The notes beneath the pieces are model-generated. The model searched no databases. It was not told the DNA's origin and saw only the letters and a list, made by a program, of their open reading frames with translations. Positions 15,118 to 22,034 of a stretch of 36,974 bases of DNA are shown in pieces. Location of the stretch: positions 1-36,974 of the forward strand of contig WRED01000018.1 of assembly GCA_009779495.1 (NCBI GenBank), in the 5' to 3' direction. Within the stretch, counting starts at the first letter, position 1. The number at the start of each line of letters is the position of its first letter. A program made the translations under genes and the position numbers. This DNA comes from Oscillospiraceae bacterium. GTDB lineage: Bacteria > Bacillota > Clostridia > Oscillospirales > Acutalibacteraceae.

Positions 15118-16035
15118 CTATCCTCTTATTTTAGTCAAAAAGCCCGTGAAATAATCCGGCAGCCCGGCCGTGACCTCCACGTACTTTCCATCGTGCGGAT
15201 GACGAAAGCCCAGCAGTCCCGCGTGAAGGCATTGCCCATGCAGGGATGCCACCCCGTTTTTCGGGCCGTACACCATATCGCCGACGACAGCGTGCCCGAT
15301 ATGCGCCATGTGGACGCGTATCTGATGCGTTCTGCCCGTCTCAAGCCTGACCGAAAGCAGGCTGAACTCCGCGTATTCCTCGAGCACCGTGTAATGCGTG
15401 ACCGCCTCCCGGGCGTTTTTATCGGTCACGCGCATCTTCTTGCGGTCCTTTTCGCTTCTCCCTATGGGGGCGTCCACCGTGCCCTGCGCGTCCCTGAAAT
15501 GTCCGTGAACTACGGCGCTGTACTCCCTTGTAAAGCTGTGTTCCTTTATTTGTTCGGCTAAACAGCGGTGCGCCGCGTCGTTTTTCGCGACGGCTAACAG
15601 CCCGCTGGTATCCTTGTCTATGCGGTGCACGATCCCCGGCCTCATCACGCCGTTTATCCCTGAAAGCCCGTCCCCGCAGTGAAACAGCAGCGCGTTGACA
15701 AGCGTCCCGTCCTCGTTCCCCGCCGCCGGGTGGACGACCATGCCGCGCGGCTTGTTTACGGCGAGCAGATCATCGTCCTCATAGCGGATATCCAAGGGAA
15801 TATCCTGCGGCATGGCAGCAGGGCTTTTCAGCGGCGGCAATTCCACCGTCACGATGTCCCCGGCCCTCGGCTTCGCGCTTTTGAGCAACGGCTTGCCGTT
15901 TAACAAGGCCAGCCCGTCCCCGATCATCCGCTGGATATACGCGCGGGAAAGCTCCGGCAGCTCCGCGGCAATCAGTTTGTCCGCGCGAAAAGACTCATGC
16001 TCCCGCGTCACGGTAAAGCTTATACGCTCACTCAC
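15118..16035 (-). CDS. rluD: RluA/RluD family 23S rRNA pseudouridine synthase
   Basis: The enzyme converts uridine to pseudouridine in RNA; the RluD-type member next to lspA is usual in bacteria. The 305-residue protein has an N-terminal S4 RNA-binding domain (RADKLIAAELPELSRAYIQ), the catalytic motif GIVHRIDKDTSGLL with the catalytic Asp, and the C-terminal motif RTHQIRVHMAHIGH. The start is GTG, overlapping the lspA stop by 8 bases. Whether its site is that of RluD or a paralogue cannot be told from sequence alone; the gene symbol follows context. Confidence 0.88.
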   Translation of the reverse strand: MSERISFTVTREHESFRADKLIAAELPELSRAYIQRMIGDGLALLNGKPLLKSAKPRAGDIVTVELPPLKSPAAMPQDIPLDIRYEDDDLLAVNKPRGMVVHPAAGNEDGTLVNALLFHCGDGLSGINGVMRPGIVHRIDKDTSGLLAVAKNDAAHRCLAEQIKEHSFTREYSAVVHGHFRDAQGTVDAPIGRSEKDRKKMRVTDKNAREAVTHYTVLEEYAEFSLLSVRLETGRTHQIRVHMAHIGHAVVGDMVYGPKNGVASLHGQCLHAGLLGFRHPHDGKYVEVTAGLPDYFTGFLTKIRG

Positions 16036-16522
16036 CGCCGCGTTTTTTGAGCGAGCTTACGATGTCAACCAGCAGATACGCGATCATCGCGAACGCGCCC
16101 AGGGTCACCAAAGCGTCGGCAAAGTTGAACACCGCGAAATTCATGAACAAAGGCTCGATATAATCAATGACAAAGCCCCTGAGCACACGGTCGATCAGGT
16201 TTCCCAGCCCGCCGGCTACGATCATCACAAAGCTCGCGTAAAGCAGGTTCGACTTGATCATGCCCATGGCCATGACCAGAATCCCCGCCGCCAGCGCGGC
16301 TCCCGTAAAGACGGCCAACAGCGTCGTCCGGTTTTGGAATATGCTGAACGCCGCGCCTGTGTTCTCCACATAGCGAAGCGCAAGCACGTTTGCGATCAAC
16401 GTGCGCGGATTGCCCCGAAGAAGCCCGCGCACGACAATCAGCTTGATCAGCTGGTCGGCGGCGGTCAGAACGGCCGTCGCAGCCAGCGCGATGATTCTGC
16501 TTTTTTTGGATTTGTCAGACAT
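16028..16522 (-). CDS. lspA: Lipoprotein signal peptidase LspA
   Basis: Signal peptidase II cleaves the signal peptide of prolipoproteins after lipid attachment. The 164-residue product has four hydrophobic segments and the family signature: DQLIKLIV near the N-terminus, YVENTGAAFSI, GGLGNLIDRV, the first catalytic Asp in VIDYIE, and the second in FNFADALV. A strong AGGAGG precedes the ATG. It overlaps rluD by 8 bases and follows divIVA, an arrangement like that of B. subtilis except that ileS is missing between divIVA and lspA. Confidence 0.96.
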   Translation of the reverse strand: MSDKSKKSRIIALAATAVLTAADQLIKLIVVRGLLRGNPRTLIANVLALRYVENTGAAFSIFQNRTTLLAVFTGAALAAGILVMAMGMIKSNLLYASFVMIVAGGLGNLIDRVLRGFVIDYIEPLFMNFAVFNFADALVTLGAFAMIAYLLVDIVSSLKKRGGE

Positions 16523-16539
16523 CTAAAAAAACCTCCTGT

Positions 16540-18081
16540 CTATTTCCTGAAGAAGCCCTTGAAGCGGCGGCTGGAATCGCCGTCCTCGTCATCTTCATCT
16601 TCATCGTCTTCATCTTCGTCCTCATCATCCTCGTCTTCATCTTCATCATCGTCGTCCCTTGAGCGGTTCCCGAACAGCGACCTGCGCAGCCGCCCCTCGA
16701 CAGTGGATGCCTTGTTTTTTTTATCGTCGGAATCTTTTTCCGCCAAATCATCTTTGGCCGCTTCTCCCCCGAACTCCTTTTCGATGTCGTCGATCTGAAT
16801 CTTGAACCCCAGATCGTCGTCGTCCTCGTCGACATCGTCGTCAAAGTCATCGTCGTCGCTGTCGTCATAGCTGTCCGCGCCGGATATTTCCGGCTGGGGC
16901 TGAACCTCCGGCGCAGGATTAACCTCCGTTGGAAGCTTGAATTCCGGCGGCAGGTTTACTTCCGCTGGAGACTTGTTTTCTGTCGGAAGCGTGACTTCTG
17001 TCTGCTCTTCGCCGGCGCGCAGCTCCGTTTCGTCGATCACGGCGTACTTGTTTTTCAGGTTCTCCACGGAACGTCTCGGGCGCCCGTATGTATCCTCCGA
17101 CAGGCCGCTCCGCTCCTCCTCAAGCTCAAGCGAGGCAATGACGCGCGCGGTCCTCGGATTATAATTGTTGTAGTTGAAAATGCCGCTTTCAGCGGACTTT
17201 TCCGTTTCGGGAAGTGAAGCCTGCACGGGAACATCGAGCTCCGGCTTTTCCTCCGCGAACACCTTGACCGGCCCCTCGGCTGCATTCACTGCGACGTCCG
17301 CAGCCTTTGAAGCCGGAACCTCCGGCTTTGGATCCTCCGTGACCGGCGCGGCCTCCGCTTTCATTCCCTGCGCCGCCAAAGCCGCTAAAACGTCTCCCGC
17401 CGACTGCGGGACCGGCTTCGGCTCGGCAAATCTCATCGCTTCCGCGACGGCGGCCTCGTCGATCTCGACAAAATCAAGCAATCTGGACACGATGCTCAGC
17501 TGTTTATGATAGGAACCCGTGATCGTCTCCTTGAACTTTTTGCTTTCGGCGCGGACCTGCTCAAGCGCCTGCGTCTCTCTCGCCACATCGTCCTGGAGCC
17601 GCCCAAGCGCCGCGTCGACTTTCCTCTGCGCGTCGGCGACAAGCCTTGCGGCTTTTTCCTCCGCCACCTGTATGGACGACTCGGATATTTTCTTCGCGTC
17701 CTTGAGCGCGCGTTCGGCTTTCCCGTTCGCCGCCGCGACCATGTGCCCGGCAGCCTCCTCGGCATCCCTGAGCTTCTCCGCGGCTTCCTTTTCGGCGGAA
17801 GCAAGGCGCTCACGCCCCGTTTCGGCAGCGTCGCGCTCCATATCGTCGGCCTTGCGCTGGGCGATGAGGAGCGTTTTTTTGATCAGCTCCTCGTCCTTGC
17901 GGTACTCCTCGATCTTCTCGGCCAGCAGGTTGACCCGCTTAATAAGCTCCGCGTTTTCCTTGAAAATCAACTCGTATGACTCCGATACCTTTTCAAAAAA
18001 GTTATCGACCTCGTCCGAACGGTACAACCCGCGCCCCGCGGACTGAAATCTGTACGTCTTGATCTGTACGGGCGTAAGCAT
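16540..18081 (-). CDS. divIVA: DivIVA domain protein with long acidic C-terminal tail
   Basis: A 513-residue DivIVA homologue. It starts MLTPVQIKTYRFQ, followed by YRSDEVDNFFEKVSESYELI: DivIVA targets curved membrane at poles and septa and recruits partners. Residues about 35-200 are a long coiled coil. DivIVA is usually 160-350 residues; here a low-complexity extension follows: a Pro/Glu-rich hexapeptide repeat at about 358-399, then Asp/Glu-rich stretches at about 402-425 and 475-501, ending in a basic RRFKGFFRK. The acidic tail is encoded by simple TCN-type repeats. It lies downstream of sepF, as in the ylm-divIVA cluster, but ylmG and ylmH are absent. Confidence 0.9.
   Translation of the reverse strand: MLTPVQIKTYRFQSAGRGLYRSDEVDNFFEKVSESYELIFKENAELIKRVNLLAEKIEEYRKDEELIKKTLLIAQRKADDMERDAAETGRERLASAEKEAAEKLRDAEEAAGHMVAAANGKAERALKDAKKISESSIQVAEEKAARLVADAQRKVDAALGRLQDDVARETQALEQVRAESKKFKETITGSYHKQLSIVSRLLDFVEIDEAAVAEAMRFAEPKPVPQSAGDVLAALAAQGMKAEAAPVTEDPKPEVPASKAADVAVNAAEGPVKVFAEEKPELDVPVQASLPETEKSAESGIFNYNNYNPRTARVIASLELEEERSGLSEDTYGRPRRSVENLKNKYAVIDETELRAGEEQTEVTLPTENKSPAEVNLPPEFKLPTEVNPAPEVQPQPEISGADSYDDSDDDDFDDDVDEDDDDLGFKIQIDDIEKEFGGEAAKDDLAEKDSDDKKNKASTVEGRLRRSLFGNRSRDDDDEDEDEDDEDEDEDDEDEDDEDGDSSRRFKGFFRK
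16578..16655. repeat. Trinucleotide-like low-complexity tract in divIVA
   Basis: A run of TCA/TCT/TCG/TCC triplets encodes the terminal Asp/Glu stretch of the DivIVA homologue. Unit size is a multiple of three, so length changes keep the frame. Confidence 0.8.
16903..17010. repeat. 18-bp tandem repeat in divIVA
   Basis: Six degenerate 18-bp units beginning like AACCTCCG run head to tail. They encode a hexapeptide repeat of the form P-x-E-V/F-N/K-x in the Pro-rich linker of DivIVA, before the acidic tail. Confidence 0.75.
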
Positions 18082-18094
18082 ATTCTATCCCCCA

Positions 18095-18185
18095 AGCTAG
18101 ATGTTAGATGTTAGACTGTAAATTGTAGATGCGGTTACTTCAAGCGCAGCGTTTAACCGAACCGTTAATTCTCAATTCTTAATTG
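18095..18185. repeat. Two heptamer arrays between sepF and divIVA
   Basis: Five 7-bp units (TGTTAGA type) run from 18095 to 18129, and three more (TTAATTC, TCAATTC, TTAATTG) from 18165 to 18185. The second array overlaps the last codons and stop of sepF. The first array has a different consensus from the others in the window. No other feature is seen in the interval. Confidence 0.65.
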
Positions 18186-18703
18186 TAACCATACCCGCCG
18201 CTTTCAAGCTCGTCAAGCAGCTCGCCCGTAACCGGGACATTGTAGGGCGTGATGATATAAGCGCGCCCGGCGACCCTTTTGATATCTCCGGAATTCGCGT
18301 AGGCCACGCCGTACAGGAAATCAAGCACACGCCTGGAAATATCGTTGGGGCACGTTTCAAGATTGAGTATCACGATCCTCTTTTCGTTGAGCACGTCGGC
18401 CACCTCGCCGACGTCGTCAAAACGGTCGATCTTTTTAAATACGACCTGCGAACGGGCAGACGAATGTATATCCACCACATTCATCTCCCGCTCCCTTTCG
18501 CGGTCACGATCTCTCTCCCGTTCCTTCGGCTGGTACACGGCGCGCCTTTTTCCGCGGGACGGATCAACGCTGTAGACGTCCTGCTCCTGTTCCTCGTCCT
18601 CGTATTCATCTTCGTAATACTCCGCTTCCTGATCGTCCACGCCGGCGAAATACCCCTCGTCCGTAATTTTCGCGAGATCCCTGATTTTATCCATGAAGCT
18701 CAT
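18179..18703 (-). CDS. sepF: Cell division protein SepF
   Basis: SepF anchors and bundles FtsZ at the membrane during septation in Gram-positive bacteria. The 174-residue protein has the N-terminal amphipathic start MSFMDKIRDL, an acidic linker (DDQEAEYYEDEYEDEEQEQD), a simple Arg/Asp/Glu stretch at about 61-73, and the SepF core domain with VVFKKIDRFDDVGEVADVL, RIVILNLETCP and RRVLDFLYGVAYA. GGAGG lies nine bases before the ATG. The final codons are in heptamer repeats. It sits between yggS and divIVA, the usual order. Confidence 0.94.
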   Translation of the reverse strand: MSFMDKIRDLAKITDEGYFAGVDDQEAEYYEDEYEDEEQEQDVYSVDPSRGKRRAVYQPKERERDRDREREREMNVVDIHSSARSQVVFKKIDRFDDVGEVADVLNEKRIVILNLETCPNDISRRVLDFLYGVAYANSGDIKRVAGRAYIITPYNVPVTGELLDELESGGYGYN

Positions 18704-18736
18704 TTACGGTTTCCTCCCCGATTATGATACTTATCC

Positions 18737-19453
18737 TTAATACACCCTCTGACCGAATATAGCACTCCCGACCCTGACAAGCGTCGAGCCCTCGGCGATT
18801 GCCTCCGGGAAATCTCCAGACATTCCCATTGAAAGAATCTGCATATCTATATTATGTATTTTTTTCTCCCTGATGTCAATAAACACTTGACACATATTTG
18901 AAAAAAATTCACTTATTTTTTCGACAAAAGGCGGTACAGTCATAAGTCCCTGTACATTTATGCCCTGAATTTCAGATATTTCCCATACGATTTCCGGCAA
19001 TTCTTCTGGCGTGAATCCGAACTTGCTTTCCTCGCCGCCGATATTTATCTCCAGCAGAACGTCAACCGCGATCCCTTTTTGGCATGAGATCCGCCCGATC
19101 TCCCGGGCCAGCTTTACGCTGTCCACGGACTGTATCATCGAAACCTCCCCGGCGACCTGCTTCACCTTGTTCGTCTGGAGATGCCCTATCAGGTGCGTTT
19201 CGCAGCCGGTAAGCGAGAGCAGCGGCTTTTTTGACAGCAACTCCTGTACCTTGTTTTCGCCGATCATATCCACGCCGCACCGTATCGCGTGATTGATAAG
19301 CTCCGGCCCCACCGTTTTGGTGACGGCCATCAGCTTCACCTCAGAGGGGTCGCGCCCGGCCTTTATCGCGGCCTGCTCTATCTCAAACCTGACTCTTTTC
19401 AGATTTTCCTCAACGGCGGTAAGCCTGTCACTAGGCAATGACCGCTCCGTCAT
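18737..19453 (-). CDS. YggS/YlmE family pyridoxal phosphate homeostasis protein
   Basis: A PLP-binding TIM-barrel protein related to the alanine racemase N-terminal domain; the family maintains pyridoxal phosphate balance rather than having a known catalytic activity. The 238-residue protein has the PLP lysine in LMAVTKTV, GVDMIGENKVQEL, HLIGHLQTNKVKQV and the C-terminal SMGMSGDFPEAI and VRVGSAIFG. The ATG start overlaps the HlyD-like gene by 23 bases, so translation is probably coupled. In B. subtilis and many Clostridia this gene sits next to sepF, as here. Confidence 0.93.
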   Translation of the reverse strand: MTERSLPSDRLTAVEENLKRVRFEIEQAAIKAGRDPSEVKLMAVTKTVGPELINHAIRCGVDMIGENKVQELLSKKPLLSLTGCETHLIGHLQTNKVKQVAGEVSMIQSVDSVKLAREIGRISCQKGIAVDVLLEINIGGEESKFGFTPEELPEIVWEISEIQGINVQGLMTVPPFVEKISEFFSNMCQVFIDIREKKIHNIDMQILSMGMSGDFPEAIAEGSTLVRVGSAIFGQRVY

Positions 19454-20966
19454 CCAAATTCCTCCCCTTGACGATTATATTATCGTACATCTGAACATAT
19501 CCCGCGCCCGCCGACGGATCAGACAGTATAAAGCCGTCCCCGGTATATATCTTTTTGATTTGCCGGAAGCTCGCTATGTTCCCGCGCTGTACATAAACGC
19601 CCGTCAGCGACTCGACTTTTTTCTCCGTAACCTTGAACCCGGCGCGCCCGTTCAGGACGACCTGCGCATCCCCGCCGCGCAGGCGAAGCACGCCGCCGCT
19701 GACATTCGGACAAAGAAAGACCACAGTTGTCTTTCCGCTTTCGTCCTCTTTTTTTGAGTATACCCTTGCTTTCACGTTTTCGGGCTTCGCGCCGGAGAAC
19801 CGTATCGTAACCGCCTTCCCAGACGTGAACGCTTCCGCGTCCTCCGAGTCAAGCACAGCCTCCATGTACAAGTTATGTACTACTCTGACCGCCTCATCCT
19901 CGACACGGTAGCCCGTGTGCTCGGCCAAAACGATCCACGCGTCCTCGCGGCGCAGATGAAGCACGCTGTCGTTTATTTCAGAGCAGACGAATATCACGGC
20001 TGCCCTGCCTTTCAAATCCTCGTTTTTCGCGTGTACCTTTACGTTCACGCTTTTAGGCTCCGCGTGGGGAAAGCGTATGGTCAGCTCCTTGCCGACGGTA
20101 AGCGGCGCGGCTGTTTTTGCCGGAAGCACGGCCGCCATATACCATTTGTAGCTGTTGACCAGCTTTCCGAGGCTTTCGGCGGGAGCCGCGCCGTTTTGTT
20201 TTTTACTTAACGCGCTTTCGATTTCGTCCGGCGTCCACTTGGCGGCGTTTAAGTAATTCAGCACATTCTCGTGCCCATCAATGTCCGCCACGTAAAATCC
20301 GGCACTGCCCGCCCCTGTACCGACCATTTTGTATTCGCCCACGGACGGTTCCAGCGCGGCGATCTGCGCCGACAGCTCCCTTTTCCTTTGCTCCAGATTC
20401 AGCGTCCCGCCCGTCGCTATTTCCACCGACGTCGCGTCGTCGCGGAATTTTTGCAGGCTGTCAAACGCCGCGTTCAAGTCCCCGTTGTCCGCGCATTTGA
20501 GAAATTCGGCAAAATGCCCTTGGGCGCTTGTTTTCAGCGTCCCAACTTTCAGGGCGGAAAACATCGCCTGGCTCTTCAACCTGTCATACCGCCTGATCTC
20601 GTTTCTAAGCTGCATCACGCGCATATATTTCGCCGCGCTTTCGGCGCTTTGGAACACGGCGGCTATGTCCGCGCCCCTCGCGACGCGTTCGCCGTCCGCC
20701 GCAAGCGGAACGACCGTGCCGCTGACGGCGCCCTCGATGACCCGCTCGTCCCGAACGACATATATATCCGTTATGTCCGTGCTGACAGGCACCTCAATCG
20801 TCTCGCATAACGCGGTTCGCGTCACGATCTCCGGATTTGTAATGCGATATATCTCAACGCCCGCATAGACAAGCAGAGCCAAAGCGGCAACGGCCGCTAT
20901 GAACTTCGGCAGCCTCTTGCCTTTCGGCCATTTTTTCGCCTTGCGTTTTTTTTGCCCGTCCGCCAA
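19431..20966 (-). CDS. HlyD-like membrane-anchored protein with a duplicated domain
   Basis: A 511-residue protein with a very basic cytoplasmic start, one membrane segment at about residues 22-42 and an extracytoplasmic part. Residues 70-110, with SGTVVPLAADGERVARGADIA, resemble the biotinyl-lipoyl-like half motif of HlyD/membrane-fusion proteins, and a helical part follows at about 110-200. A beta-barrel-like segment is then present twice: about 278-361 and 369-452, with matching blocks such as GKELTIRFPHAEPKSVNVK and GKAVTIRFSGAKPENVK. Proteins of this kind commonly precede yggS-sepF in Clostridia, with an unknown role near the divisome. The start is TTG after GGTGAG. Confidence 0.75.
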   Translation of the reverse strand: MADGQKKRKAKKWPKGKRLPKFIAAVAALALLVYAGVEIYRITNPEIVTRTALCETIEVPVSTDITDIYVVRDERVIEGAVSGTVVPLAADGERVARGADIAAVFQSAESAAKYMRVMQLRNEIRRYDRLKSQAMFSALKVGTLKTSAQGHFAEFLKCADNGDLNAAFDSLQKFRDDATSVEIATGGTLNLEQRKRELSAQIAALEPSVGEYKMVGTGAGSAGFYVADIDGHENVLNYLNAAKWTPDEIESALSKKQNGAAPAESLGKLVNSYKWYMAAVLPAKTAAPLTVGKELTIRFPHAEPKSVNVKVHAKNEDLKGRAAVIFVCSEINDSVLHLRREDAWIVLAEHTGYRVEDEAVRVVHNLYMEAVLDSEDAEAFTSGKAVTIRFSGAKPENVKARVYSKKEDESGKTTVVFLCPNVSGGVLRLRGGDAQVVLNGRAGFKVTEKKVESLTGVYVQRGNIASFRQIKKIYTGDGFILSDPSAGAGYVQMYDNIIVKGRNLDDGAVIA

Positions 20967-21029
20967 AGCCCGCTCACCGCCTAAATACTATCTTATGTGG
21001 CCGCGCAACAATAATATATAAGACATTTA

Positions 21030-21038
21030 ATTATATCA
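21030..21038 (-). promoter_or_regulatory. Extended -10 promoter before the HlyD-yggS-sepF operon
   Basis: On the minus strand TGATATAAT forms a perfect extended -10 element about 65 bases before the HlyD-like start. No good -35 hexamer is seen at 16-18 bases, which fits an extended -10 promoter. It lies in the 102-base gap after miaA, the only substantial gap in this part of the window. Confidence 0.5.
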
Positions 21039-21068
21039 CATTGTTCCGCCTGAAAAGTGACGTGATTG

Positions 21069-22034
21069 TTAATTTTTCAAAAAATTGCTGATCAGCTCCG
21101 CCGCCCGTTCAAAAAGCTCCGCCGCGTTTAATTCGTCGATATAAAGCTTTACCGCGCCGTCCATGCGGTTAAACCACGTCAGCTGACGCTTGGCGTAGCG
21201 GCGCGTCTCCCGCTTCACCGACTCAACCGCCTGCGAAAGCCCGGCCTCGCCCCTGAAATACGGCACAAATTCTTTCAGCCCGATGGCCTGTCCCGCCGTG
21301 CTGTTCTCCCGCGCCAAATTTTCGTAAAATATCCGCGCTTCCTCAAGCAACCCCGCCTCCAGCATAGCATCTACCCGATGATTGATTCTGTCATAGAGCC
21401 TCTGCCTGTCCCTTGAGTCAAGGAAAAGCGCAAGCGCCCTGTACGGCGGCGGATTTTTCCGCGACTGCGCCCTGTGCTCCGACATGGTCACGCCGGACGC
21501 GTGATATATCTCCAACGCACGGATCACGCGGCCAAGATTGTTCGGGTGCAGTGTTTCGGCCGTTTCCGGGTCAATCTCAAAAAGCTCGCCGAGCAAGGCT
21601 TGCGCGCCCTCGTCCGCGGCGCGTTTCTTCATCTGCTCACGGAAGCCCGCGTCCGCTCCCGCGCCGCCGAAGTCGATATTGTCCAGCAGGGAACTGACGT
21701 ACATCCCCGTTCCGCCGCACAGCACCGGCAGTCCGCCCCGGGCGGCGATATCGGCTATGCGGGACCGGGCCGCTATACAGTAGTCCGCGACGCTGAACGA
21801 CTGCCCGCGCGGCAAAAAGCCGATGAGATGATGGGCCGCAAGCTTCATTTCCTCCGCCGATGGCTTGGCTGTTGCGACCGGGAAGCCCTCGTATATCTGC
21901 ATCGAGTCAGCCGAAACAACCTCCCCGCCGAACCGCGCGCCTATCCCGGCTGCCAAAGCCGTTTTGCCCGAAGCCGTCGGCCCGACGACCGCCACGACCG
22001 GAACTTTATCGTCTGCTTTCTTATATCCGTCCAA
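21069..22034 (-). CDS. miaA: tRNA dimethylallyltransferase MiaA
   Basis: MiaA adds a dimethylallyl group to N6 of A37 in tRNAs reading UNN codons. The 321-residue protein has Walker A GPTASGKTALA, the catalytic-region SADSMQIYEG, HHLIGFLPRG, VLCGGTGMYVSSLL and the later NNLGRVIRALEIY and GQAIGLKEF motifs. MiaB, which methylthiolates the same base, is encoded in the same window. The start is TTG, overlapping the mutL stop by 14 bases, with GGAGAA upstream. The mutS-mutL-miaA order is widespread. Confidence 0.96.
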   Translation of the reverse strand: MDGYKKADDKVPVVAVVGPTASGKTALAAGIGARFGGEVVSADSMQIYEGFPVATAKPSAEEMKLAAHHLIGFLPRGQSFSVADYCIAARSRIADIAARGGLPVLCGGTGMYVSSLLDNIDFGGAGADAGFREQMKKRAADEGAQALLGELFEIDPETAETLHPNNLGRVIRALEIYHASGVTMSEHRAQSRKNPPPYRALALFLDSRDRQRLYDRINHRVDAMLEAGLLEEARIFYENLARENSTAGQAIGLKEFVPYFRGEAGLSQAVESVKRETRRYAKRQLTWFNRMDGAVKLYIDELNAAELFERAAELISNFLKN

